This document shows, in pieces, positions 8,975-18,053 of a stretch of 54,634 nt of DNA. The stretch is from an uncultured Oceanospirillaceae bacterium. Lineage in GTDB: Bacteria; Pseudomonadota; Gammaproteobacteria; Pseudomonadales; Balneatricaceae. Position numbers and translations under genes: made by a program. Location of the stretch: contig CAJXNY010000036.1 of the NCBI GenBank assembly GCA_913057435.1, positions 1-54,634 on the forward strand, in the 5' to 3' direction. The notes below the pieces were generated by a model, which was not told the DNA's origin, did not search any database, and worked only from the letters and a program-made list of their open reading frames with translations. Numbering within the stretch: position 1 is the stretch's first letter; each line of letters opens with the position of its first letter.

Positions 8975-9014
8975 CAGATCAGGTTTTTACTGCTTAGTAA
9001 AAAAACCTGATCTG
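8975..9014. repeat. Long inverted repeat upstream of upp
   Basis: CAGATCAGGTTTTTAC (8975-8990) faces GTAAAAAAACCTGATCTG (8997-9014) around a six-base spacer, a near-perfect stem with two extra A in the right arm. The T-run is inside the stem and no T-run follows on either side, so it is not a standard terminator. It lies 40 bases after the glycosyltransferase stop and 176 bases before upp; it could end the first gene with Rho help, act as a upp leader structure, or be a protein-binding palindrome. Confidence 0.6.
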
Positions 9015-9190
9015 CTACCATGACAAATGGTCCTGGCTTCGGTACTCTTGCACAAATTTTTTAGCAGTAGTTCTGTAATCAATTTTTCGTCTTCTTGCAC
9101 GGCCCGACGGTCTGACATTCCAGTCAGTAGATCGCGCTGTGTTTTGTGACGCCTGTGATAAACAAACCAGACCCGCACTTGAGGAATAAA

Positions 9191-9817
9191 ATGAGCGTTC
9201 ATGAGATTAAGCACCCACTGGTTCGCCACAAAATCGGCCTGATGCGTAAGCGTGAGATGAGTACCCGCAGCTTTCGCCAGCTGGCAGCTGAAGTGGGCTG
9301 TCTGTTGACCTATGAAGCGACCAAGGATCTGGAAGTGGAAGAGTACCAGCTGGATGGCTGGTGTGGCGAGGTGACGGCCGAGCGCATCAAGGGTAAGAAA
9401 ATTACTGTCGTGCCGATCCTGCGTGCAGGCCTGGGGATGCTGGACGGTGTGCTGGAGCTGGTGCCGAGCGCCAAAATTTCTGTTGTTGGCCTGTATCGTG
9501 ATGAAGAAACGCTGCAGCCGGTCAGCTACTTTGAAAAGCTGGCCCATGATATCAATGAGCGGATGTCATTGGTGATCGATCCAATGCTGGCAACCGGCGG
9601 TTCCATGATCGCGACGATCGATATGCTGAAGGCTGCGGGCTGTACGTCTATTCGTGCGCTGGTGCTGGTAGCTGCACCAGAAGGCATCAAAGCAGTGCAG
9701 GATGCGCACCCGGATGTTGATCTGTTTACCGCCTCTGTTGATGAATGCCTGAATGAACAGGGTTACATCGTGCCTGGCCTGGGTGATGCGGGCGATAAAA
9801 TTTTTGGTACTCACTAA
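9191..9817 (+). CDS. upp: Uracil phosphoribosyltransferase
   Basis: Cytosolic salvage enzyme that makes UMP from uracil and PRPP. The 208 residues equal the E. coli length and begin [19 protein letters not shown]; the PRPP-binding loop is [11 protein letters not shown] and the C-terminal uracil-binding region is [14 protein letters not shown]. The in-frame GTG at 9146 is rejected because ATG 9191 has a gagg site directly upstream and fits the family start. The permease uraA follows after 54 bases, forming the usual import-and-salvage pair. Confidence 0.97.
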   Translation: MSVHEIKHPLVRHKIGLMRKREMSTRSFRQLAAEVGCLLTYEATKDLEVEEYQLDGWCGEVTAERIKGKKITVVPILRAGLGMLDGVLELVPSAKISVVGLYRDEETLQPVSYFEKLAHDINERMSLVIDPMLATGGSMIATIDMLKAAGCTSIRALVLVAAPEGIKAVQDAHPDVDLFTASVDECLNEQGYIVPGLGDAGDKIFGTH

Positions 9818-9871
9818 TCTTGTGAGTGCAATGCGTAAACCCTGATCGTCTCAATGACGGGAGTAGTGCCG

Positions 9872-11170
9872 ATGAGTACCCTGAACCCGACCCAGAGTGG
9901 CTGGCGGACAGCGTTAGCTGGTTCCCAGATGCTGTTTGTGGCCTTTGGCGCGCTGGTGTTGATGCCACTGTTGACCGGGCTGGACCCAAGTGTTGCGCTG
10001 TTTACGGCGGGTATTGGTACCCTGCTGTTTCAGTTTGTTACTAAATGTTCAGTGCCGATTTTTCTGGCATCGTCCTTCGTGTTTATTGCGCCAATCGCCT
10101 ATAGCACCAAAACCTGGGGTGTGCCAGCGACGATGGGCGCACTGTTTGCGGCAGGTCTGGTATACGTGCTGCTGGCGGCGATTATCAAAGTGCGGGGTGC
10201 CGGGTTTATGCATCGGCTGATGCCGCCGGTGGTGACCGGTCCTGTGATCATGGTCATTGGTCTGGGCCTGGCACCGATTGCGGTAAACATGGCGATGGGT
10301 AAAGCCGGTGATGGTTCTATCGAGCTGTTCCCGTATGTCGATGCGATGATTGTTTCCATGTCGGCGCTGCTGACCACGTTGCTGGTTGCGACGCTGGGTA
10401 AAGGGGTCTTCCGGCTGGTGCCGATTCTGGCTGGTGTGCTGGTAGGCTACGCCGTGGCGGCGAGCATGGGTATGGTTGATCTGACTAAGGTTACTGCAGC
10501 ACCTGTGCTGGCTGTGCCTGCGTTTGTACTGCCTGAGTTCAACCTGGCGGCGATCATGTTTATGATCCCGGTCGCGCTGGCGCCAGCGATTGAGCATGTT
10601 GGTGATATCCTGGCGATCAGTAATGTGACCGGTAAGGATTACCTGAAAAAACCTGGCCTGCATCGCACCCTGCTGGGGGATGGTGTTGCAACAGCGGCGG
10701 CGTCCATGTTCGGTGGTCCACCGAATACCACCTATTCAGAAGTGACGGGTGCGGTGATGCTGACCAAAGCGTTTAACCCGATTATTATGATCTGGGCGGC
10801 GGTGTTTGCTATTGTGCTGGCGTTTATCGCCAAGTTTGGTGTGTTGCTGCAGACGATTCCGTCGCCGGTAATGGGGGGGATTCTGATTCTGCTGTTTGGC
10901 TCCATTGCGGCGGTGGGGATGAATACCCTGATCAAGGCCAAAGTCGATATGGCACAACAGCGCAATCTGGTGATTGTGTCGACCACGCTGGTGTTCGGTA
11001 TCGGCGGTATGGCCATCGGCAATGGCGACATGAGCCTGCAAGGCGTGAGTCTGTGTGGCGTGGTGGCGATTGTGTTGAACCTGGTTTTACCGCAGGCGGA
11101 TGCGCAAAAAGATGATCTGTCGGAAGAAGCGCAGGTTGTTGAAGATCTGGTTGAGCATGGTCGCAAGTAA
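9872..11170 (+). CDS. uraA: Uracil:proton symporter (NCS2 family)
   Basis: Inner-membrane nucleobase/cation symporter that most likely imports uracil for the upp product next to it. The 432 residues hold about 14 hydrophobic segments and the NCS2 signatures ALAPAIEHVGD (the E and H correspond to the substrate and proton site of UraA) and GGPPNTTYSE. An ATG at 9854 is in frame, but ATG 9872 has ggag eight bases upstream. The C-terminus is short, charged and cytoplasmic. A terminator follows at 11192. Xanthine or uric acid specificity is less likely, given the upp linkage. Confidence 0.92.
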   Translation: MSTLNPTQSGWRTALAGSQMLFVAFGALVLMPLLTGLDPSVALFTAGIGTLLFQFVTKCSVPIFLASSFVFIAPIAYSTKTWGVPATMGALFAAGLVYVLLAAIIKVRGAGFMHRLMPPVVTGPVIMVIGLGLAPIAVNMAMGKAGDGSIELFPYVDAMIVSMSALLTTLLVATLGKGVFRLVPILAGVLVGYAVAASMGMVDLTKVTAAPVLAVPAFVLPEFNLAAIMFMIPVALAPAIEHVGDILAISNVTGKDYLKKPGLHRTLLGDGVATAAASMFGGPPNTTYSEVTGAVMLTKAFNPIIMIWAAVFAIVLAFIAKFGVLLQTIPSPVMGGILILLFGSIAAVGMNTLIKAKVDMAQQRNLVIVSTTLVFGIGGMAIGNGDMSLQGVSLCGVVAIVLNLVLPQADAQKDDLSEEAQVVEDLVEHGRK

Positions 11171-11191
11171 GGCTGGTTGAGCTGGATTGAG

Positions 11192-11218
11192 AAAAAGCGC
11201 CTGTGGGCGCTTTTTTTT
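11192..11218 (+). terminator. Intrinsic terminator after uraA
   Basis: AAAAAGCGCC, loop TGTG, then GGCGC and eight T: a compact strong terminator 22 bases after the uraA stop. Confidence 0.93.
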
Positions 11219-11328
11219 GGTCTGTGTTACGTTGCGGGGCTGGACGCTGTTGTGAGCCCTTGCGTTTGCTATAGTGTTTATCTGTTAGACTGGTGGCTTC
11301 TTTTTTCTGCCAATACAACAGAATAACA

Positions 11329-12330
11329 ATGAAAAAAATACCCTGTATTGTGCTGTCCCTGATCGTTGGGTTGCTGGCTCACAGTCCTCTGACTCATGCG
11401 CGAAGTCAGCTTGTCTCATTAGGTACCGGCGGTGTCACCGGTGTTTACTACCCGACAGGCGGGGCAATCTGCCGACTGGTGAATCAGGCGCGTAAGCAGC
11501 ACGGCATTCGTTGCGCGGTGCAGTCGACCCGTGGCTCGGTAGCGAACATTGGTCGGGTGCGCAGTGGTGAGCTGGATCTGGGAATTGCAGAGTCTGGCTG
11601 GCTCTATCAGGCGTGGACGGGCAGTGGTCGCTTTGCTGATGACGGCCCGGCTAAAGGGCTGCGAACTCTGATCAAACTATTTCCTGAATACCTTACGGTG
11701 CTGGCTCGGCCTGAGGCGGGTATCCATCAGTTCAGTGACATTCGCCATAAACGAATCAGTATCGGTAAGCCGGGCACCAGCCAGCGTTCGACCATGAATG
11801 CACTGATGCGTGGCCATGGCTGGGCGTTGCAGGACTTTTCGGTGGCGCTGTCGCTGGGAGCTGCTGAGCAGGCCACAGCCCTGTGTGAGGGCAAAATTGA
11901 TGTGATGATTTATACCGTGGGTCATCCCAGTGGGGCAACCAAGGAAGCGTCCCGTGATTGTGGTGGCCAGCTGGTTGCGATGGATGATACATCCGCTGCT
12001 GCGCTGACGGTTGGCAATCCGCATTATGTACCGATGATGATCCGGGCGGGTCTGTACCCGGAAAACCGTCAGGATGTACCGACGGTCGGGGTGAATGCGA
12101 CGTTTTTTGCTAATGCCAACCTGCCGGATGAGGTCGCTTACGCCATGGTGAAATCACTGTTTGAGCAATTTGAGCAGTTCCGTGCCATGCACCCGGCATT
12201 TTCGACATTGCAGCCACAGCAAATGGTACAGGGGCCGTTTCCGGCACCGCTACACCCAGGCGCTGAACGTTACTTCCGTGAAGCTGGCTTGTTGCCTCAG
12301 GCGATTAGCGGTACCTCTATCCTGAAATAA
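11329..12330 (+). CDS. TAXI-family TRAP solute-binding protein, without its own permease
   Basis: Periplasmic binding protein of the TAXI group, whose members deliver substrates to fused TRAP permeases. The 333 residues have a signal peptide (MKKIPCIVLSLIVGLLAHSP, cut near HA-RS), the TAXI start LGTGGVTGVYYPTGGAIC, RGSVANIGRVRSGELDLGI and the VGHPSGATKEA segment. It is a clear paralogue of the TAXI protein at 14163 but is not followed by permease genes. Instead its last 34 bases overlap the end of the convergent sensor kinase. A role as accessory ligand sensor for that kinase is inference. ATG 11329 is preferred over a codon at 11293 because it begins the signal peptide; its ribosome site is weak. 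Confidence 0.88.
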   Translation: MKKIPCIVLSLIVGLLAHSPLTHARSQLVSLGTGGVTGVYYPTGGAICRLVNQARKQHGIRCAVQSTRGSVANIGRVRSGELDLGIAESGWLYQAWTGSGRFADDGPAKGLRTLIKLFPEYLTVLARPEAGIHQFSDIRHKRISIGKPGTSQRSTMNALMRGHGWALQDFSVALSLGAAEQATALCEGKIDVMIYTVGHPSGATKEASRDCGGQLVAMDDTSAAALTVGNPHYVPMMIRAGLYPENRQDVPTVGVNATFFANANLPDEVAYAMVKSLFEQFEQFRAMHPAFSTLQPQQMVQGPFPAPLHPGAERYFREAGLLPQAISGTSILK

Positions 12331-13871
12331 ACCCCGCTTGTCACCGGCATGGCGCGGATATGGCCACGCAGTAGCTGGCTGACCAGGTTGTAACTGATAT
12401 GCATGCCCAGCCCGGTGCAGCCTTCGCTGCGCCGGGTGGTCATAAAGGGCTCAAATACTTTGTGCTGCCAGCCTTCCGGTAATCCGGCTCCATCATCTTT
12501 GTAGTCAATTATCAGTTGCTCTGCCTGCTGGCTGACGCGGATATAAATACTGCCGCCGGGGCGGTTATCAAAGCCGTGAATCAGCGAATTGATAATCAGA
12601 TTGGTGATAATCTGATAATAGGCCCCTGGATAACTATCCAGCATCAGGCCCTTGCAGCATTCCAGCTGGATGGTCGGGTTTGTCTGTTTAAGGCGCGGCT
12701 GTAGTGAGAGCAGTATTTCTTCCAGATACTCCGCCAGGGCAAAGCGGCGGCGCTGCTCGCTGGACTGGTCCACGGACACCTGCTTAAAGGCGCTAACCAG
12801 TTGGGCTGCGCGTTCCAGGTTTTTGCTGATCAGTTGGCTACTTTCCAGTGCGGTTTCAATCAGAGCGCTTTCCTGAGGGGATGTCGGGCCTTTTTCCTGT
12901 GCCTGGCGAGCGTTGTCGTGTAGCCAGGATGCGGCGGTAAAACCGATGCCAATCGGGGTGTTAATTTCGTGAGCAACGCCCGCCACCAGTCCACCGAGGG
13001 CGGCGAGTTTCTCTGACTCGACCAGCTGCTGCTGGGTCTGGCGTAACTCATCCAGGGTAGTCTGTAGCTCCTGGTTAGTCTGTGCCAGTTCTGCTGTGCG
13101 CTGCTCAACGCGCTGTTCCAGCTCGGCATTCAGAATCGCCAGTTGCTGCTCGGCCTGCTCACGCAGGGCGATATCGTCCAGTAACGACTCCCGCATACTG
13201 TTAATTGAATGCACCACCTGGCTTAGCTCATCCTGGCGGTGAGGCTTGCGTCTGGCCAGGGTTAGCGGCATATCCAGCCTCTCCAGTGTCAGATTGCGAG
13301 CGTAGTCCGCCATGGTGCCCAGATGCTGAGTCACCAGCCGGTGGAAGATGGTCAGAATGAAAATTGATACCAGAAAGGTTTTCACCCCCTGAGTACTGAG
13401 GATCACCAGGACCTTATCCGCCAGCCGTTGATAGATCCCCTCCAGGCTGATCATCAGCTTTAACGTGCCCAGCGAAAATAGTTGTCCCTCAGGGGTGTGG
13501 TGTTCCAGCGGGTAGTGACGCGTTAGCGCTTTGCCGGGGGCAGGCGGTACGCCGGCGGCAAACAGCTCGCCGAACGGCGTGGTGATTTCCAGGTATTCCA
13601 CATCTGGCAGCTGGTGCAGACCATTGAGCTGGACCTGGATCTGTTCCGGGCTGATCTCCCACAGGCTGTTACTCAGGCTGGCCAGAGAGCTGGCTTCAAT
13701 CTGATTGATGCGCTCGTTAATCGCAGAACGCTCATATTGATAATCCAGATAGAGCTGGATACCGGTGGCGATCAGCGTCATCAGCGAGCTACACAGCAGG
13801 ATAGCGGCCAGCAGGCGTAAGCCTAAGGGTTTATAGCGTTGGTACTGGATCAGGCGCTGACGAATGGACAT
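12297..13871 (-). CDS. Sensor histidine kinase with periplasmic domain
   Basis: Membrane kinase of 524 residues. A first helix (~18-42) is followed by a ~110-residue periplasmic domain, a second helix (~155-177), a HAMP-like segment (~180-235), a coiled coil (~237-288), the phosphoacceptor motif GLVAGVAHEINTP with His301, and an ATPase domain with DYKDDGAGLPEG, FEPFMTT and the G2 box GCTGLGMHI. The H-box style (GVAHEINTP) fits kinases that sense transported small molecules. No receiver domain or partner regulator is nearby. It is convergent with the lone TAXI gene and divergent from the TAXI-TRAP operon, so sensing the TRAP substrate through a TAXI protein is an attractive inference. Confidence 0.9.
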   Translation of the reverse strand: MSIRQRLIQYQRYKPLGLRLLAAILLCSSLMTLIATGIQLYLDYQYERSAINERINQIEASSLASLSNSLWEISPEQIQVQLNGLHQLPDVEYLEITTPFGELFAAGVPPAPGKALTRHYPLEHHTPEGQLFSLGTLKLMISLEGIYQRLADKVLVILSTQGVKTFLVSIFILTIFHRLVTQHLGTMADYARNLTLERLDMPLTLARRKPHRQDELSQVVHSINSMRESLLDDIALREQAEQQLAILNAELEQRVEQRTAELAQTNQELQTTLDELRQTQQQLVESEKLAALGGLVAGVAHEINTPIGIGFTAASWLHDNARQAQEKGPTSPQESALIETALESSQLISKNLERAAQLVSAFKQVSVDQSSEQRRRFALAEYLEEILLSLQPRLKQTNPTIQLECCKGLMLDSYPGAYYQIITNLIINSLIHGFDNRPGGSIYIRVSQQAEQLIIDYKDDGAGLPEGWQHKVFEPFMTTRRSEGCTGLGMHISYNLVSQLLRGHIRAMPVTSGVYFRIEVPLIA

Positions 13872-14162
13872 GGCACTTCAGGACTCATAGTGAGGAACGC
13901 TGTTTATGGTAGCGACTGTCTGCTATTTACTCTATCGCCAGGGGGGGGGGAATAAGCAATTCATATTATGGTTGGCACGATAGGAGGTGTTATTGGCATG
14001 GCAGACGGTTATCGACCATGGTCTATCATCGTATTCTTGATTGGTCTATCGCTCAAACATGGGGCGTGTGACTGGCGCGGTTATCACTGTAATACGTGTG
14101 AATAGCGGCAACCCCAAGACTCACCCGCTGTTTTGCGGTGAATAATGATAAAAAGGATTACC
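13872..14162. promoter_or_regulatory. Divergent promoter region, kinase versus TAXI-TRAP operon
   Basis: The 291 bases contain no credible gene. They hold the ten-G tract, the near-palindromic stretch catggcagacggttatcgac / accatggtctatc around 13996-14026, and just before the TAXI start a hairpin (TCACC-CGC / GCGGTGA, about 14121-14141). Promoters for both directions must lie here, but no strong consensus could be assigned by eye. Confidence 0.5.
13941..13950. repeat. Ten-guanine homopolymer in divergent intergenic region
   Basis: Exactly ten consecutive G lie 70 bases upstream of the kinase start and 212 bases upstream of the TAXI-TRAP start. Such tracts can slip during replication, and in a promoter region this can change expression. 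It may also be a sequencing-sensitive site. Confidence 0.9.
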
Positions 14163-15152
14163 ATGTCTCTGAAGAATAAACTGGCGACTACGCTGCTCTC
14201 TTCTGCTGTCGGCCTGGCAGCATCCCTGGGTGCTACCACCACTATGGCAGCTCAGAACTATGTGACCATCGGTACCGGCGGTCAGACCGGTGTTTACTAC
14301 GTTGTTGGCCAGTCTATCTGTCGTCTGGTTAACCGTGGCAGCAAAGATCACAACATCAAGTGTACAGCCCCATCTACTGGCGGCTCTGTTGCTAACATCA
14401 ACGCCATCCGTGAAGGTCAGCAGGACATGGGTATGACCCAGTCTGACTGGCAGTACTATGCAGGCAAAGGTGAGAAGCACGACTCCTTCAAGGCAAAAGG
14501 TCCCTTTAAAGATCTGCGAGCACTGTTCTCCGTTCATCCAGAGCCGTTCACGGTTATCGCACGTGCTGACTCTGGTGTTGAGACATTTGCTGATCTGGCA
14601 GGCAAGCGTGTCAACCTGAACAATCCTGGTTCCGGTACACGCGGCACGATGGAACTGATCATGGCCGAAATGGGCTGGGATAAGGGTACCTTCAAACTGG
14701 CTGCTGAGCTGAAAGCTGCTGAGCAGGCGCAGGCACTGTGTGATAACAAGCTGGACGTGATGCTGTACTCCGTTGGCCACCCATCCGGTGCGATCAAGGA
14801 AGCGACGACCTCTTGTGACTCTAAGCTGATCCCGGTAACCGGTCCAGCAATTGATAAGCTGGTTAATGGCAACGACTTCTATGCCCCGGCAACGATCCCG
14901 GGTGGCATGTACCGTGGCACAGACAGCGATACCACTACTTTCGGTAATGCTGCGACCATGGTGACGTCTGCCAAGGTTGATAACGAAACCGTTTACCAGG
15001 TGGTGAAAGCGGTGTTCGACAACTTTGATCGTTTCAAACGACTGCACCCGGCATTCAATAACCTGAAGCCGCAGGACATGATCAAAAATGGCCTGTCTGC
15101 ACCGTTGCATGACGGCGCTGTACGTTACTACAAAGAAAAAGGCTGGATGTAA
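14163..15152 (+). CDS. TAXI-family TRAP solute-binding protein (of the TRAP operon)
   Basis: Periplasmic binding component of the TAXI-TRAP importer encoded with the next gene. The 329 residues start with a signal peptide (MSLKNKLATTLLSSAVGLAA, cut after TMA), then IGTGGQTGVYYVVGQSICRL, GGSVANINAIREGQQDMGM, the PGSGTRGTM loop and VGHPSGAIKEA. ATG 14163 is preferred over an in-frame codon at 14145 because aagga lies five bases upstream. A Thermus TAXI protein was crystallised with glutamate. With an NAD-glutamate dehydrogenase downstream, glutamate or 2-oxoglutarate is a reasonable guess for the ligand, not shown by sequence. Confidence 0.93.
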   Translation: MSLKNKLATTLLSSAVGLAASLGATTTMAAQNYVTIGTGGQTGVYYVVGQSICRLVNRGSKDHNIKCTAPSTGGSVANINAIREGQQDMGMTQSDWQYYAGKGEKHDSFKAKGPFKDLRALFSVHPEPFTVIARADSGVETFADLAGKRVNLNNPGSGTRGTMELIMAEMGWDKGTFKLAAELKAAEQAQALCDNKLDVMLYSVGHPSGAIKEATTSCDSKLIPVTGPAIDKLVNGNDFYAPATIPGGMYRGTDSDTTTFGNAATMVTSAKVDNETVYQVVKAVFDNFDRFKRLHPAFNNLKPQDMIKNGLSAPLHDGAVRYYKEKGWM

Positions 15153-15224
15153 TCCGCTTAACATTGCTGTAACGGGTCAGCCCTGGTATCCCGGGGAAGG
15201 GAGACCGCTGACCATCAGTTAAAA

Positions 15225-15255
15225 GGGGAGGGGCTTGGCCCCTCTTCCTGTTTTT
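15225..15255 (+). terminator. Attenuating terminator between TAXI and TRAP permease genes
   Basis: A G-rich arm (15225-15234) pairs with 15238-15247, including a perfect GAGGGGC/GCCCCTC core, followed closely by five T. It lies inside the 222-base gap between the binding protein and its permease. Read-through here would keep the binding protein in excess over the permease, as commonly needed. Confidence 0.7.
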
Positions 15256-15374
15256 GTACCGCTGTATGCCTGTGCAACGCGTAATGTTGAATCCGTAAGG
15301 GGTCTTTCGAGTACGCATCAGGGCTGATGCACAGTCGATAGATACCTGGCCGATAATTTTTAATCGGAGTCGAT

Positions 15375-17999
15375 ATGACCCAACCTCAAGCCACGCAAGC
15401 GACCATCGACGAGCATGAACTGCAGGAGATGGTTGCTGCCAGTGACACCGGCGCTCGTATCCCGGATGGCTGGCAAGGAAAAGTACTACTGGGAGCTGCC
15501 CTGATCTGGTCGTTGTTCCAGCTCTGGATCGCGTCTCCACTGCCGTTTTATGACTGGCCGCTGATTGGTAGCTTCGGTATTTTTAATGACACTGAAACCC
15601 GCTCCCTTCATCTGGGCTTTGCGGTGTTTCTGGCGTTTACCGCCTACCCGGCGCTGACTCACTCACCGCGTCACCATATTCCCTTGCAGGATATTGCGCT
15701 GTCGCTGCTGGCTGCCTTCAGTGCCTGTTATATCTTCCTGTTCTATGAGGGTCTGGCTCGCCGGCCGGGCTTGCCGATCACTCAGGATCTGATTGTTTCC
15801 GGCATCGGTATTGTGCTGCTGCTGGAAGCCGCCCGTCGTACCCTGGGGCCGCCGCTGATGATTGTGGCGCTGGTTTTCCTGGTATATAGCCTGGGCGGCC
15901 CGTACATGCCCGAGATCATCGCTCATAAAGGGGTGTCGATCGAAGAGCTGATGAATCACCAGTGGCTGACCACCGAAGGGGTGTTTGGCATCGCGCTGGG
16001 GGTGTCCACCGGATTTGTATTCCTGTTTGTACTGTTCGGTGCGTTGCTGGATAAAGCCGGAGCGGGTAACTACTTTATCCAGGTGGCGTTCTCGCTGCTG
16101 GGCCATATGCGTGGCGGGCCAGCGAAAGCGGCAGTGGTGTCGTCTGGCCTGACCGGGCTGATCTCCGGCTCGTCGATTGCTAACGTCGTGACAACCGGTA
16201 CTTTTACCATTCCGATGATGAAGCGGGTTGGTTTCAGCTCTGAAAAAGCCGGTGCCGTAGAGGTGGCTTCATCGGTAAATGGTCAGATCATGCCGCCGGT
16301 AATGGGCGCAGCTGCGTTTCTGATGGTGGAATATGTTGGCATCTCCTATTTCCAGGTAATTACTCATGCCTTCCTGCCTGCGCTGATCTCCTATATTGCG
16401 CTGGTGTATATCGTGCATCTTGAAGCGCTGAAGCAGGATATGCAGGGCCTGCCGCGCCGTGGTGCAATCAAGCCCTGGCATCTGCGTCTGTTCGGTATTC
16501 TGACCGGCTTCCTGCTCACGGCAGGAATGGGGATTGCAGTGTACTACGGCATTGGCTGGATCAAACCGGTGTTCGGCGAAGCCGCATCGCTGGTGATTGC
16601 TGTACTGCTGGCCATTGCGTATCTGTTCCTGATTCGTTTTGCTGCGGCGGTGCCAGATCTGAAGCTGGATGACCCGGATGCACCGATGCTACAGCTGCCT
16701 GAAGTCGGCCCGACGGTGCGTTCTGGCCTGCACTTCCTGCTGCCCGTTGTGGTGCTGGTATGGTGTCTGATGGTGGAACGTCTGTCGCCAGGTCTGTCTG
16801 CGTTCTGGGCGACCGTGCTGATGGTGGTGATCCTGCTGACCCAGCGGCCATTGATAGCATTCTTTCGTGGTGAGTCTGCTCTGGGTGAGCGTCTACGCCA
16901 GGGCTTTAACGAACTGATCGACGGCCTGATTACCGGCGCCCGTAATATGATCGGTATTGGTATCGCAACTGCGACGGCGGGGATTATTGTCGGTGCCGTG
17001 TCGCAGACCGGAGTCGGTTCGGTGCTGGCCGACCTGGTCGAGCTGCTGTCGATGGGCAACCTGCTGCTGATGCTGATGCTGACTGCAGTATTGAGTCTGA
17101 TTCTGGGCATGGGCCTGCCGACCACGGCCAACTACATTGTGGTGTCCTCGCTGCTGGCGCCTGTGGTTATTACCCTGGGTCAGGAATCCGGACTGATCGT
17201 GCCACTGATTGCCGTGCATCTGTTTGTGTTCTATTTCGGCATTATGGCGGATGTAACACCACCTGTAGGACTGGCGTCGTTTGCGGCCGCCGCCGTGTCC
17301 GGTGGTGACCCGATTCGTACCGGCTTCCAGGCCTTCAGCTATAGCCTGCGTACCGCGGCGTTACCGTTCCTGTTTATCTTCAATACAGATTTGTTACTGA
17401 TCGATGTCACGGTTCTGGAAGGGATTCAGGTGTTCATTGTGGCAACGGTGGCGATGCTGGTCTTTACTGCTGCGACTCAGGGGTATTTCTTTACCCGCAG
17501 CCGCTGGTATGAAAGTGCACTGCTACTGCTAATTGCCTTCTCGCTGTTTCGTCCCGGCTTCTGGATGGACCGTATCGTGCCGCCGTACCAGTCGATGCCT
17601 GCCGCTGAATTTGTTCAGGCGTCAGATAATTTAGCCCAGGGGACAGAGCTGCGTTTGTGGCTGGAAGGTGAAGACGATGTAGGTAATGCTCGTCGCTTTA
17701 TGGCACACCTTCCGTTGGGTGAAGGTCAAACCGGCGTTGAGCAACTTGCTGCAACGGGTATCGAACTGCTCGAAAATGATGGCCGAACCGTTGTCGATTT
17801 TGTTGGTTTCGACAGTGTGGCTGAGAAAGCCGGCTTACGTTTCGATCAGATTCTGACCAGCGTGGAAGTGCCTCAGACGCAGCCACCGAAGCAGCTGATC
17901 TATCTGCCAGTACTGGTATTGCTGATGGCGCTGGCCTGGTGGCAACGTCGCCGTCGTCAGCCTGTACAGCCGTTAAGCAGCGCCACTGACGTCGGCTGA
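15375..17999 (+). CDS. TRAP transporter fused permease (DctQM-type, TAXI system)
   Basis: Inner-membrane secondary importer partnered with the TAXI protein. The 874 residues start with a cytoplasmic stretch, then a four-helix DctQ-like part, then the DctM-like part with many helices and the signatures GLTGLISGSSIANVV, ASSVNGQIMPPVMGAAAF, LGMGLPTTANYIV and DVTPPVGLASFAAAA. After the last transport helices (~695-725) comes a soluble PDZ-like segment (VGFDSVAEKAGLRFDQIL) corresponding to the C-terminal domain often called DUF3394, then a final helix and basic tail. ATG 15375 has GGAG five bases upstream. It is followed at 18006 by a terminator and then a universal stress protein gene. Confidence 0.95.
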   Translation: MTQPQATQATIDEHELQEMVAASDTGARIPDGWQGKVLLGAALIWSLFQLWIASPLPFYDWPLIGSFGIFNDTETRSLHLGFAVFLAFTAYPALTHSPRHHIPLQDIALSLLAAFSACYIFLFYEGLARRPGLPITQDLIVSGIGIVLLLEAARRTLGPPLMIVALVFLVYSLGGPYMPEIIAHKGVSIEELMNHQWLTTEGVFGIALGVSTGFVFLFVLFGALLDKAGAGNYFIQVAFSLLGHMRGGPAKAAVVSSGLTGLISGSSIANVVTTGTFTIPMMKRVGFSSEKAGAVEVASSVNGQIMPPVMGAAAFLMVEYVGISYFQVITHAFLPALISYIALVYIVHLEALKQDMQGLPRRGAIKPWHLRLFGILTGFLLTAGMGIAVYYGIGWIKPVFGEAASLVIAVLLAIAYLFLIRFAAAVPDLKLDDPDAPMLQLPEVGPTVRSGLHFLLPVVVLVWCLMVERLSPGLSAFWATVLMVVILLTQRPLIAFFRGESALGERLRQGFNELIDGLITGARNMIGIGIATATAGIIVGAVSQTGVGSVLADLVELLSMGNLLLMLMLTAVLSLILGMGLPTTANYIVVSSLLAPVVITLGQESGLIVPLIAVHLFVFYFGIMADVTPPVGLASFAAAAVSGGDPIRTGFQAFSYSLRTAALPFLFIFNTDLLLIDVTVLEGIQVFIVATVAMLVFTAATQGYFFTRSRWYESALLLLIAFSLFRPGFWMDRIVPPYQSMPAAEFVQASDNLAQGTELRLWLEGEDDVGNARRFMAHLPLGEGQTGVEQLAATGIELLENDGRTVVDFVGFDSVAEKAGLRFDQILTSVEVPQTQPPKQLIYLPVLVLLMALAWWQRRRRQPVQPLSSATDVG

Positions 18000-18005
18000 T
18001 TGAAC

Positions 18006-18036
18006 GCACCGGTTGTGGTGGCAACCGGTGCTTTTT
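18006..18036 (+). terminator. Terminator between TRAP permease and universal stress protein
   Basis: A perfect 10-bp stem, GCACCGGTTG / CAACCGGTGC, around a six-base loop and followed by TTTTT. It starts six bases after the permease stop and ends 17 bases before the next start, overlapping the leader of the stress-protein gene, so that gene is either expressed by read-through or poorly linked to the operon. Confidence 0.9.
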
Positions 18037-18053
18037 CGCAAAGGAGTAGCACG

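Noticed and set aside
13974-13992. Sigma-54 promoter at TGGCACG before the TAXI-TRAP operon
   Set aside because: The TGGCAC half is present, but no TTGC-type element follows at the required spacing.
14121-15164. 347-codon open frame on the minus strand
   Set aside because: It covers the whole TAXI gene on the opposite strand, which has a signal peptide and family motifs; the shadow has none.
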